A stretch of 33,455 nt of DNA from Collinsella sp. BG-O-102 (GCF_023656745.1 NZ_JAMOKO010000020.1:1-33455), one strand, 5' to 3'. Numbered from the stretch's first letter, positions 24,587 through 33,363 are shown. Notes: a model not told the origin generated them from the letters alone. Program-made: numbers and translations.

Positions 24587-24604
24587 CCGCTGGAGGGGTT
24601 TGCT

Positions 24605-25534
24605 ATGAAAATTCCCGTAGATAAGCTGACCCGCGCTTTTAAGATGGGCGCGTCCGTTAAGAAGGATTCCGATACGCCGGTGCGCGTCTCGGTCTATCTG
24701 GATTCGTCTGCCTCGCGCTTTCTGGCCGAGACGGTGCGTGATGCCTTTGTGCCGCAGACGACCTCGGGCATTGTGCGCGTCGAGCGTCTGGGGGAGGAGC
24801 GAATTGCTCCAAAGTCCGATACCGATGTGGTGCTGGTGCTCTCGTGTGGTTCCGACCGCTTGGAGAGTGCCGTGCAGGAGCTCGTGATCGCCGGCGCGCC
24901 CGTGTGCGTGCTTGCCGAGTCTGCTGTGGAGGTGCCGTTTATCGAGGAGTCCACGCCCATGCTTGGCGTGGTAGCGGCAACCGATAAGACGTATCTGCTC
25001 GAGACGCTTGCTCGCTGGATTCTCGATCGCACCGACAAGGAAACGGCTTTTGCGGCGAACTTTGCCTTCATGCGCATCGCGGCCGCCAATCGTATCATCA
25101 CCTCGTGCGCGCTCACCAATATGGCGACCGGTGCACTGGTGTTTTTGCCGGGCGCCGATTATCCCGTTATGGCGCTGGCGCAGGTGGGCATGCTCTTTGA
25201 GCTCGCTGCCGTCTTTGGACGCGGCATTAAGCCCGAGCGCGGCTACGAGGTCGCGGGCGTGCTTGCCGGCGGTCTTGTGATCCGCGCGGTCACCCGCGCG
25301 CTCGTCAAGCAGACGCCGCATATTGGGTTTGCCGTCAAGGCGCTCACTGCTGCCGCGGGCACCTATGGCATGGGCCGTGCGCTCGTTTCGCTCTACGAGC
25401 GCGATGTCGACTACAGCCGTGCCAACGAGGTGGTCACTGCCACGTTCTCCCGCGTTCGCGATCTGGTGACCACGGTCGCGGGCGCTACCCGTCCTATGGC
25501 GTCCTATCAGGACGCATCAGATCTCGCTGCTTAG
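24605..25534 (+). CDS. DUF697-like membrane-associated protein of unknown function
   Basis: 309 residues. The first ~135 look like a Rossmann-type alpha/beta domain (VRVSVYLDSSASRFLAETV; DTDVVLVLSCGSDRLESAV; APVCVLAES) without a Walker A loop, so no nucleotide site is evident. From about 160 the chain resembles DUF697, the hydrophobic helical domain found behind some small GTPases: ITSCALTNMATGALVFLPG, QVGMLFELAAVFG, GFAVKALTAAAGTYGMGRAL. It follows rodA by 18 bp and precedes the radical SAM gene by 10 bp, so it may serve cell-wall or membrane work, but no role can be assigned. GGAGGGG precedes ATG 24605. Confidence 0.75.
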   Translation: MKIPVDKLTRAFKMGASVKKDSDTPVRVSVYLDSSASRFLAETVRDAFVPQTTSGIVRVERLGEERIAPKSDTDVVLVLSCGSDRLESAVQELVIAGAPVCVLAESAVEVPFIEESTPMLGVVAATDKTYLLETLARWILDRTDKETAFAANFAFMRIAAANRIITSCALTNMATGALVFLPGADYPVMALAQVGMLFELAAVFGRGIKPERGYEVAGVLAGGLVIRAVTRALVKQTPHIGFAVKALTAAAGTYGMGRALVSLYERDVDYSRANEVVTATFSRVRDLVTTVAGATRPMASYQDASDLAA

Positions 25535-25544
25535 GGGTTTTCCG

Positions 25545-27422
25545 TTGCGCGTTGCATACCAAGATTGTTTTCATTTAATTGAGCCGTTGCTCGCCAAGGT
25601 CGAGAAGCCGAGTCGCTATATCGATCACGAGTGGGGCACGCTTTCCAAAGCCGATGCCGACTACCGTTGCTGCCTGATCTACCCGGATGTGTACGAGGTT
25701 GGTCTGCCCAACCAGGGCATCGCCATCCTCTACAACATCCTTAACCAGGCCGAGGGCATCTCCTGTGAGCGTGGCTATGTGCCGTGGCCCGATATGGGTG
25801 ACGCCATGCGCGAGGCGGGTATTCCGCTGCTGTCGCTCGAGGGTGCAGCGCCGGTCGCTTCGTTTGATATCGTCGGTCTGCATGTGCCGCACGAGATGGC
25901 GGTGACGAACTTCCTCGAGGCACTCGACCTCGCTGGCATTCCGCTGTTAGCGGCCGACCGAGGCGAAGACGACCCCATCATCATCGCCGGCGGCCCCTCG
26001 GTGTACAACCCCGAGCCGTACGCGGCTTTCTTCGATGCCATCCTCATCGGCGAGGGCGAGGAATCGCTGCTCGAGACCTGTCAGCTGCATCGCCGCCTGC
26101 GTGACGAAGGGGTCCCGCGCGCGCAGATTGTTGAGCAGCTTGCATCCATTGCCGGCAACTACGTGCCGTCGCTCTATGAGGTTCGTCACGACGAGCCCTG
26201 CTCGCCGCATGGCTACACCGTGCCGCGTGAGGGCAAGGATGCGCCGACCGTGGTCTACAAGCGTGTCGTCGAGGATTTCGGCGCCACGAATCCGCTGTCG
26301 CAGTCGTGCGTACCCTATGCGCAGCTGGTCCACGACCGCCTGTCTATCGAGATTCTGCGCGGCTGCGCCCGCGGCTGTCGTTTTTGCCAGGCCGGCATGA
26401 CGTATCGCCCGGTGCGCGAGCGCTCGGCCGACCAGATCGTCTCGTCGGTGATTCAGGGTCTGGAAAAGACCGGCTATGACGAGGTGTCGCTGACCTCGCT
26501 CTCCACGACCGACCACTCCTGCATTCGCGACGTGCTCGGCAGGCTCAACCGTCGCCTGGAGGATACGGGTATTCGCGTGTCTATCCCGTCGCAGCGCCTG
26601 GATTCGTTTGGCGTGGATATGGCCGAGTCGGTCGCCGGCGAAAAGAAGGGCGGCCTGACGTTCGCGCCCGAGGCCGGCAGCCAGCGCATGCGCGACATCA
26701 TTAACAAGAACGTGACCGAGGAGGACCTGGACCGTGCGGCCAAGGCGGCCTTCGAGGCCGGCTGGAACCGCATGAAGCTCTACTTTATGATGGGCCTTCC
26801 CGGCGAGCGCGACGAGGACATCGTGGCCATCGCCAATCTGGCCGATCACGTGCTGGAGCTCGGTCGTTCCGTGGTGCCCAAGGCTCGTCGCGGCTCGATC
26901 TCGGTGTCCATCTCGGTTTCGGTCTTTATCCCCAAGGCTGCCACGCCGTTCCAGTGGTGCCCGCAGCTCGACTACGACGACGTCAAGCGTCGCCAGAAGC
27001 TGCTTATCACGAGCGTTCGCAACCGTGCCGTCCGTGTGCATTACCACGATGCCGAGACTTCGCTCATCGAGGCTGCGCTGTCCCGCGCCGGTCGTGACAT
27101 GACGCCCGTCATCATCGATGCTTGGCGCTCGGGCTCTCGCTTTGACGCCTGGGTAGAGCATTTCTCGCTCGATAACTGGAAGGAAGCTGCTGCCAAAAAC
27201 GGCATCGACCTCAATGAGCTCGTGCACCTGCCCTACGAGTTGGACTGGCGCCTGCCGTGGGAGCACGTGAGCCCCGGCTGCACGCGCGGCTTCCTCGAGC
27301 GCGAGTACCGTCGCTCGCTCGAGGGCGTCACGACTCCCGACTGCACCCGCACGTCGTGCACCGGCTGCGGAATCTGCCCCACGCTCCACGCCAAGAATGT
27401 ATTGATGGGTGATCGCGCATGA
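25545..27422 (+). CDS. TIGR03960-family B12-binding-like radical SAM protein
   Basis: 625 residues from TTG 25545 (TAGGGG eight bases upstream). Residues up to ~230 form a B12-binding-like domain (YPDVYEVGLPNQGIAILYNI, IIIAGGPSVYNPEPYA). The radical SAM core begins with RGCARGCRFCQAG, whose three Cys bind the 4Fe-4S cluster, followed by LTFAPEAGSQRMRDIINK and MKLYFMMGLPGE. The C-terminus has a further Cys group, CTRTSCTGCGICP, which may bind a second cluster. The family is widely conserved near rplU-rpmA-obg in Gram-positive bacteria; substrate unknown. Its stop overlaps the start of the partner gene by four bases (ATGA). Confidence 0.88.
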   Translation: MRVAYQDCFHLIEPLLAKVEKPSRYIDHEWGTLSKADADYRCCLIYPDVYEVGLPNQGIAILYNILNQAEGISCERGYVPWPDMGDAMREAGIPLLSLEGAAPVASFDIVGLHVPHEMAVTNFLEALDLAGIPLLAADRGEDDPIIIAGGPSVYNPEPYAAFFDAILIGEGEESLLETCQLHRRLRDEGVPRAQIVEQLASIAGNYVPSLYEVRHDEPCSPHGYTVPREGKDAPTVVYKRVVEDFGATNPLSQSCVPYAQLVHDRLSIEILRGCARGCRFCQAGMTYRPVRERSADQIVSSVIQGLEKTGYDEVSLTSLSTTDHSCIRDVLGRLNRRLEDTGIRVSIPSQRLDSFGVDMAESVAGEKKGGLTFAPEAGSQRMRDIINKNVTEEDLDRAAKAAFEAGWNRMKLYFMMGLPGERDEDIVAIANLADHVLELGRSVVPKARRGSISVSISVSVFIPKAATPFQWCPQLDYDDVKRRQKLLITSVRNRAVRVHYHDAETSLIEAALSRAGRDMTPVIIDAWRSGSRFDAWVEHFSLDNWKEAAAKNGIDLNELVHLPYELDWRLPWEHVSPGCTRGFLEREYRRSLEGVTTPDCTRTSCTGCGICPTLHAKNVLMGDRA

Positions 27423-28231
27423 GTGAGCGCCTGACCGACAACCCCTCGCTCTTTAGGCTTCGTGTTCGCTATGGCAAGCGCGATCGCCTTAAGTACCTGG
27501 GCCATCTCGAAGTAATCCATACCATTGAGCGCATCGTGCGCCGTGCGGGACTTCCCTATGCCGTCACGCAGGGCTTCTCTCCGCACATGCGCGTGGGCTT
27601 CTCTTCGGCGCTGCCGGTGGGTACGTCTTCGACCTGCGAGTGGTATGACCTGTTTATGACCGAGTTCGTGGCGCTCGACGAGGCGTTTGGGCGCCTGGCT
27701 GCGGCGTCTCCGGCCGATCTGGCGCCCATCGAGGCGGCGTACATCGACGTGCGCACGCCGGCATTGACGGCGCAGCTCACGCGCCTGTCGTATCGCATCG
27801 ATCTGCACTTGGATCCCGAGGCGCCCGTAAGCGCCGACGAGGTGCGTCGTGCGATCGACACGCTGCGCGCGGACCATGGCATCGACTACGCGCGCGGAAA
27901 AAAGAGCAAGCGCTTGGATTTGGATCACACACTCGTGGGCTATGAGCTCACGGCGGGGGAGCGCCCGAACCATTTGGTACTCATGCTCGACACCCATGCC
28001 GACAACGAGGGCTCCATGCGTCCGGAAATTTTGCTTTCCGCTGCTGATGTTTTGTTGCAGGGCTTGACCCCGGGCGTGGATGCACCTATTGTTTCCACCG
28101 GTATGCAAGACCTCGTGACCATCTGCTCCTACGATGTCGAGCGTCAGAATCAAGCATGCGAGGACGACGAGGGCCGACTCGTCAGCCCCATACCTGTGCG
28201 AACTTGTGGATTTGCTCCACATACTCGTTGA
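27419..28231 (+). CDS. TIGR03936/DUF2344 radical SAM-associated protein
   Basis: 270 residues, starting in the ATGA overlap with the radical SAM gene. Typical opening: RVRYGKRDRLKYLGHLEVIHTIERIVRRAG (given in part), then YAVTQGFSPHMRVGFSSALPVG. In some bacteria this domain is fused to the radical SAM partner, so the two should act together. No cluster-binding Cys set of its own is seen. In many relatives an RNase E/G gene lies between this gene and rplU; here it is absent and rplU follows after 67 bp. Function unknown. Confidence 0.85.
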   Translation: MSERLTDNPSLFRLRVRYGKRDRLKYLGHLEVIHTIERIVRRAGLPYAVTQGFSPHMRVGFSSALPVGTSSTCEWYDLFMTEFVALDEAFGRLAAASPADLAPIEAAYIDVRTPALTAQLTRLSYRIDLHLDPEAPVSADEVRRAIDTLRADHGIDYARGKKSKRLDLDHTLVGYELTAGERPNHLVLMLDTHADNEGSMRPEILLSAADVLLQGLTPGVDAPIVSTGMQDLVTICSYDVERQNQACEDDEGRLVSPIPVRTCGFAPHTR

Positions 28232-28256
28232 CGGGGGTATTTTCGCCTGCTACTAT
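28228..28256 (+). promoter_or_regulatory. Likely promoter of rplU-rpmA
   Basis: TTGACG (28228-28233), 17 bp, TACTAT (28251-28256); a TATATT overlaps at 28254. It begins inside the last codons of the upstream gene and leaves a leader of about 35 bases, too short for a ribosomal-protein leader structure. Confidence 0.6.
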
Positions 28257-28298
28257 ATTCGGCTGTTGCACTAACTGATGCATGAAGGGCAAGTAAAC

Positions 28299-28673
28299 AT
28301 GTACGCAATCGTTAACACGGGCGGCAAGCAGTACAAGGTCGCCACCGACGATGTCATCACCGTCGAGAAGATCGAGGGCAATGAGGGCGACAAGGTCACC
28401 CTGCCGGTTATCTTCCTCAACGATGGTAAGAAGATCGTCACCGATCCCGACAAGCTGGCCAAGGCCAAGGTTACCGCTCAGATCGTTGAGCAGTTCAAGG
28501 GCGAGAAGCAGCTGGTCTTCAAGTTCCACAAGCGCAAGCGCTATCGTCGTCTGAAGGGTCACCGTCAGCAGCTGACCAAGCTGAAGATCGTGAAGGTTCA
28601 GGCTACCTCCCGCGCCAAGAAGGCTGTCAAGGCAGAGGCTGAGGCTGTTGCCGAGGCTCCCGTCGCCGAGTAG
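28299..28673 (+). CDS. rplU: Large-subunit ribosomal protein bL21
   Basis: 124 residues beginning MYAIVNTGGKQYKVATDD, the conserved N-terminus, with the RNA-binding KFHKRKRYRRLKGHRQ segment near residue 75-90. Ribosomal proteins bL21 and bL27 are nearly always paired, as here. ATG 28299 has GAAGGGC upstream; an in-frame ATG at 28278 would add seven unlikely residues. The last ~20 residues (KAEAEAVAEAPVAE) are an Ala/Glu tail longer than in E. coli, common in actinobacteria. Confidence 0.97.
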   Translation: MYAIVNTGGKQYKVATDDVITVEKIEGNEGDKVTLPVIFLNDGKKIVTDPDKLAKAKVTAQIVEQFKGEKQLVFKFHKRKRYRRLKGHRQQLTKLKIVKVQATSRAKKAVKAEAEAVAEAPVAE

Positions 28674-28706
28674 ATTACACTCGTAACGAAAGAGTAGGTA
28701 TACACA

Positions 28707-28964
28707 ATGGCACACAAAAAAGGACTCGGTTCCTCCCGTAATGGCCGTGACTCCCGCGGTCAGCGCCTTGGCACGAAGCGCTATGCCGGCCAGACGGTAA
28801 CCACGGGCACGATTCTCGTCCGTCAGCACGGCACGCACATCCACCCGGGTGAGAACGTTGGCCGTGGCAAGGACGACACGCTGTTCGCGCTGGTCGACGG
28901 TACCGTTGAGTTCCACAAGGGTATCAAGCACAGGGTCAGCGTACGCCCGCTCGCGAACGCGTAA
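28707..28964 (+). CDS. rpmA: Large-subunit ribosomal protein bL27
   Basis: 85 residues with the family start [16 protein letters not shown] and the core [29 protein letters not shown]. The N-terminus reaches toward the peptidyl-transferase centre. It begins with MAHKKG directly, so the cleavable N-terminal extension found in Firmicutes is absent. It lies 33 bp after rplU on the same transcript and is followed by a terminator hairpin. Confidence 0.97.
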   Translation: MAHKKGLGSSRNGRDSRGQRLGTKRYAGQTVTTGTILVRQHGTHIHPGENVGRGKDDTLFALVDGTVEFHKGIKHRVSVRPLANA

Positions 28965-28989
28965 TTCACCCTTCATAGAGCACATATGT

Positions 28990-29033
28990 GGGAGGCACTT
29001 GAGTTTTAGGATTCAAGGGTCTCCCTCTTTTTT
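28990..29033 (+). terminator. Intrinsic terminator between rpmA and obg
   Basis: GGGAG pairs with CTCCC and, inside, CTTGA with TCAAG, around GTTTTAGGAT; G-T and C-G pairs partly bridge the internal loop. The run TCTTTTTT follows at once, and the obg ribosome site GTAGGAGG begins in the next bases. It should uncouple abundant ribosomal-protein mRNA from obg. Confidence 0.8.
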
Positions 29034-29037
29034 GTAG

Positions 29038-30516
<1,479 letters not shown>

Positions 30517-30519
30517 GCC

Positions 30520-31197
30520 ATGTCGTTGCGCGGTGGAATCGGTTTGCCCGAGCTTCCTCTAGAGGACGGGCAGGAGTTTAGGCTCGGCATTATGGGTGGC
30601 ACCTTTGATCCCATCCATTACGGGCACCTGGTGACCGCCGAGCAGGCGCGCGAGTCGCTCGACTTGGATGCTGTGCTCTTTATGCCGGCGGGCTCTCCTG
30701 CCTTTAAGCTTGACAAGCCGGTGACGCCTGCCGAGGACCGTTATGCTATGACGGTCCTCGCCACCGCCGCGAACCCGGCCTTTTTGGCGAGCCGGTTCGA
30801 GATCGACCGCCCGGGCGTAACCTATACGGCCGATACGCTTCATGCCCTTCGCGACTTTTACCCGCCGCAGGTAAAGCTCTACTTTATTACGGGCGCCGAC
30901 GCGATTATCGATATCGTGACCTGGCATGATGCCGAACGAATCGCTGAGCTTGCTACCTTTATTGCGGCGACGCGACCGGGCTTTGATATCGATACGGCGC
31001 GTGCCCGAATCAAAGAGTCGGGGCTGCCGTTCGACGTGCGCTATATTCAGATTCCGGCGCTGGCGATCAGCTCGACGAACATTCGTAAGCGAGTTGCCCG
31101 CGGCATGAGCGTGCGCTATCTTACGAGCGAGTCCGTGCTCGGCTACATTCGCAAACGCAGACTATATGCCGATTTGAGCCAAGAAGATTTTGAGTGA
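30520..31197 (+). CDS. nadD: Nicotinate-nucleotide adenylyltransferase
   Basis: 225 residues. The nucleotidyltransferase site is GGTFDPIHYGHL and the second ATP motif is ISSTNIRKRVARG. It joins ATP and nicotinate mononucleotide to make deamido-NAD in NAD synthesis. About 22 residues precede the fold (FRLGIMGG), slightly longer than usual; ATG 30520 is three bases after the obg stop, without a strong ribosome site, so translation is probably coupled to obg. The gene order obg-nadD-yqeK-rsfS is common in Gram-positive bacteria. Confidence 0.95.
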   Translation: MSLRGGIGLPELPLEDGQEFRLGIMGGTFDPIHYGHLVTAEQARESLDLDAVLFMPAGSPAFKLDKPVTPAEDRYAMTVLATAANPAFLASRFEIDRPGVTYTADTLHALRDFYPPQVKLYFITGADAIIDIVTWHDAERIAELATFIAATRPGFDIDTARARIKESGLPFDVRYIQIPALAISSTNIRKRVARGMSVRYLTSESVLGYIRKRRLYADLSQEDFE

Positions 31198-31210
31198 TGG
31201 GGGGTCTACG

Positions 31211-31819
31211 TTGTCGGTAGAGGATCAGTTTGAGGGCGATGAGCGCGCGCTGCTCAAGCGCATTCAAGAGCTGCTCGATGTTCGCATGAAGGATAAGCGC
31301 AAGCGCTATGTGCATTCGCTGGGTGTTGCCGAGACCGCACTTCATCTGGCCGAGGTCTACGGCGTTGACCGCTTTGATGCCGCTGCCGCCGGCCTGATCC
31401 ACGACTGGGACAAAGTGCTCTCCGACGATGAGCTGGTCACGCGCGCTCTGCATTACGGCATTAAGATTGCCGGCTCTCCTTCCGCCGCGACGCCGCTTTT
31501 GCATGGCCCTGTTGCCGCCTATGAACTTCCGCAGCTTTTTCCCGAGCTGTCGCCGGCGGTCTTTCAGGCTGTCGACCGTCACACCGTGGGCGCTTGCGAC
31601 ATGACTCCGCTCGATATGGTGGTCTTTGTGGCTGATGCCATCGAACCCAACCGCCACGGCGATTATGCCCATGCGCTGCGCAAGATGGTGGGGGAGTCGA
31701 CGCTCGATGAGTTGTTCTTCTCCTGTTTTGCGCAGGGTCTGGTCTATGTGATCCAGTCCGGGCGCTATCTTTATCCCACGGCTATTACGATTTACAACCA
31801 TTACGCCCAGCTGCGCTAG
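31211..31819 (+). CDS. yqeK: YqeK-type HD-domain hydrolase (Ap4A hydrolase)
   Basis: 202 residues. HD-domain metal ligands are visible in HSLGVAETALHLAE, GLIHDWDK, HGPVAAYEL, DRHTVG and ADAIEPNR. Characterised YqeK proteins split diadenosine tetraphosphate symmetrically into two ADP. TTG 31211 is chosen because the GGGGGG run at 31199-31204 lies six bases upstream; the frame is open from TTG 31190, which would overlap nadD. Between nadD and rsfS as in many Firmicutes and actinobacteria. Confidence 0.9.
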   Translation: MSVEDQFEGDERALLKRIQELLDVRMKDKRKRYVHSLGVAETALHLAEVYGVDRFDAAAAGLIHDWDKVLSDDELVTRALHYGIKIAGSPSAATPLLHGPVAAYELPQLFPELSPAVFQAVDRHTVGACDMTPLDMVVFVADAIEPNRHGDYAHALRKMVGESTLDELFFSCFAQGLVYVIQSGRYLYPTAITIYNHYAQLR

Positions 31820-31846
31820 CTCGGGCTGTCTAGAAAGAGGTATTCC

Positions 31847-32302
31847 ATGGCCGACGAGACCATGACCGACGAGCAGATTCTTGAAGGCGTGGAGCACAAG
31901 AGCTTCGCCGCCACGTCCGACCGCACTGCCGCCTCGCTGTCCGCGAGCGGTGTCGCCGCCGAGGATGTCGCCCGCGCCGCCGCGCAGGCCGCCTACGACA
32001 AGAAGGGCGAGGACGTTCAGGTGCTCGACCTGACCGAGCTTTCCGATGTGTGCGACTACTTTGTGCTTGCCACCGGTGCCAACAACCGCCAGGTCGATTC
32101 AATTGTCGACGAGATCGAGGAGAAGGTCGCCGAGGCTTGCGGCGAGCATCCGTTCTCCATCGAGGGCCGCGAGCAGAAGACTTGGATGCTCATGGACTAC
32201 GGTTCGGTTGTCGTCCACGTCTTCACTCCCGAAGCCCGCGACTTCTACCGCCTCGAGAAACTCTGGGGAGACGCCCCCCAGCTCCCCCTCAATCTCCTCT
32301 AG
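31847..32302 (+). CDS. rsfS: Ribosomal silencing factor RsfS
   Basis: 151 residues. The RsfS core (about 43-150) has DVQVLDLTELSDVCDYFVLA, TGANNRQVDSIVDEI, EGREQKTWMLMDYGSVVVH and FYRLEKLWGDAP. It binds bL14 (uL14) on the 50S subunit and blocks subunit joining when nutrients fall. The first ~40 residues are an Ala/Ser-rich extension not in shorter homologues. GAAAGAGG precedes ATG 31847. The TAG stop is followed by a second in-frame TAG, which is part of repeat copy C. Confidence 0.95.
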   Translation: MADETMTDEQILEGVEHKSFAATSDRTAASLSASGVAAEDVARAAAQAAYDKKGEDVQVLDLTELSDVCDYFVLATGANNRQVDSIVDEIEEKVAEACGEHPFSIEGREQKTWMLMDYGSVVVHVFTPEARDFYRLEKLWGDAPQLPLNLL

Positions 32303-32332
32303 TAGCTCATTTGAGACGGGGTTTAGCTACCC
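32302..32332 (+). repeat. REP-like palindrome, copy C (degenerate)
   Basis: GTAGCT and AGCTAC arms (GTAGCT perfect) around a TTTGAGACGGGG core that differs from the others by one base and lacks four bases of the T-run. Its first G is the last base of the rsfS stop codon. Confidence 0.75.
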
Positions 32333-32343
32333 TCACGCATATC

Positions 32344-32386
32344 GCCGGGCAGTTGCGGTTTTCCGCACCTGCCCGGCTTTCTTTTT
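32344..32386 (+). terminator. Strong intrinsic terminator after rsfS, between repeats C and D
   Basis: A 9-bp outer stem GCCGGGCAG / CTGCCCGGC and an inner TGCGG/CCGCA around TTTT are followed by TTTCTTTTT. It closes the obg-rsfS transcript and isolates the transposase gene from it. Confidence 0.9.
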
Positions 32387-32393
32387 GCCCAAA

Positions 32394-32426
32394 GTAGCTA
32401 ATTTGGGACGGGGCTTTTTTAGCTAC
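32394..32426 (+). repeat. REP-like palindrome, copy D
   Basis: Arms GTAGCTAA and TTAGCTAC pair perfectly (8 bp) around TTTGGGACGGGGC plus T-run. It matches the 33-base centre of copy A at 32 positions. It lies about 100 bp upstream of the transposase start. Confidence 0.85.
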
Positions 32427-32527
32427 TACCTACCGTTCGCCGATAGAAGCGAGTTGCGGTTCATTGCGTGATATTTAGCTTTCCGACTCGGGTAACGTAT
32501 TTGTTATCTGTAGAGGAGGAGATGCGT

Positions 32528-33277
32528 ATGACTCGGGCCGCGCGGGAAATCTCTGTTTACGGCTATTACCATGTCGTCCAAAAGGGCTGTGGTGGTCAGC
32601 TGATATTTGAGGATGCCGATGATCGGATATATTTGATTCGGTTGCTTGCCTCGAAATGCCGAAAATACGACGTCAATATCATTGCTTGGTGCCTTATGGA
32701 CAACCATATTCACTTGTTGCTAGATGATGAACATGTTCACCTGAGCGATTGCATGCACTCTGTTACGACTGCATATGCGATGTATTTCAACGCGAAAACC
32801 GGACGGAAGGGACCAGTTTTTCAGGATCGATTTAAGAGCGTGCCGATTCTTAACGATGATCAGCTGCTCAACTGTGTGAGATATATTCACGATAATCCTG
32901 CGAAAGCCAGGATTGGGACTGCTTCACTATATCGTTGGAGCAGTTTTAGCGAATATATGGGATACCCGGGTATTTGTATGACTGAATGTGTGCTAGGTTT
33001 GCTCGGAGATTCTCAGAGATTTTTTGCTTTCAGTACCTCGGGAGAACCGAATCGATATTGCTTCCGTGACGGCGCTCATGTGAGCGACATAGATGCACTG
33101 GAGTTTGCACAGGCTCTCCTTAAACCGTATGAGCCTCACCACCTTAAAGCTTTGCCTAAAGCCGTGCGCGACAACTACATCCGTACGCTCAAAAACGAGG
33201 GCTTTTCGATAAAGCAGATCGTGCGCCTCACGGGCATCGGTCACTGCACGATTCAGAAGGTCAAGCTCGATCAGTAG
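32528..33277 (+). CDS. REP-associated tyrosine transposase (RAYT; IS200-like Y1 HUH fold) with C-terminal helix-turn-helix
   Basis: 249 residues. The Y1 domain (about 8-155) has YHVVQKG near the start, the HUH metal motif H60-I-H62 in CLMDNHIHLLL, GPVFQDRFKSVPI, and Y119 in RYIHDNP as the likely nucleophile by alignment of the family pattern (inferred). SSFSEYMG ends the core. The last ~50 residues (LPKAVRDNYIRTLKNEGF, SIKQIVRLTGIGHCTIQKV) form a helix-turn-helix. No terminal inverted repeats of a normal IS, passenger genes or tnpB are seen. ATG 32528 has AGGAGG at eight-base spacing, ATG 32522 only two. Codons are AT-richer (ATA, AGG, CGA, GAT) than its neighbours, suggesting separate history. 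Function in bacteria is little known: DNA cleavage at REP sites is shown for the E. coli member. Confidence 0.88.
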   Translation: MTRAAREISVYGYYHVVQKGCGGQLIFEDADDRIYLIRLLASKCRKYDVNIIAWCLMDNHIHLLLDDEHVHLSDCMHSVTTAYAMYFNAKTGRKGPVFQDRFKSVPILNDDQLLNCVRYIHDNPAKARIGTASLYRWSSFSEYMGYPGICMTECVLGLLGDSQRFFAFSTSGEPNRYCFRDGAHVSDIDALEFAQALLKPYEPHHLKALPKAVRDNYIRTLKNEGFSIKQIVRLTGIGHCTIQKVKLDQ

Positions 33278-33292
33278 CTATTTGGGACAGAG
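33274..33292 (+). repeat. REP-like half element, copy E, overlapping the transposase stop
   Basis: GTAGCTA followed by TTTGGGACAGAG. The TAG inside GTAG is the transposase stop codon. The right arm is not recognisable, so this is a left half or a decayed copy. Confidence 0.65.
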
Positions 33293-33323
33293 TTTTGTTG
33301 CGGCGGGCAAACCGGACATCCGG

Positions 33324-33363
33324 GGTAGTCAATTTGGGACGTGTCTCTATAGTTTTGTCAACC
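33324..33363 (+). repeat. REP-like palindrome, copy F (degenerate)
   Basis: GGTAGTCAA, TTTGGGACGTG, then TTGTCAACC: the arms pair at seven of nine positions. The core TTTGGGAC is intact while the stem differs from copies A, B and D. Confidence 0.65.

Larger units (their letters stand above)
32302..33363. mobile_element. REP/RAYT locus: transposase gene with flanking palindromic repeats
   Basis: Four copies of the repeat (C and D upstream, E and F downstream) enclose the Y1 transposase gene. RAYT genes in other bacteria are single-copy and typically flanked by REP repeats of their own family, which they act on elsewhere in the genome; copies A and B would be such dispersed copies. Boundaries are the outermost repeats seen and the true ends are unknown. 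Base composition is lower in GC than the neighbouring genes. Confidence 0.7.

Noticed and set aside
25947-27389. A 480-codon minus-strand frame opposite the radical SAM gene
   Set aside because: Antisense shadow of a gene with clear cluster-binding motifs; no domain visible.
28205-28221. Small hairpin TGTGGA/TCCACA at the end of the TIGR03936 gene as a terminator
   Set aside because: It is inside the coding region, short and has no T run.
32302-33363. CRISPR array or a normal insertion sequence
   Set aside because: The repeats are irregularly spaced and palindromic, not regularly spaced with spacers. No matching terminal inverted repeats or target duplications bound the transposase as in a classical IS.
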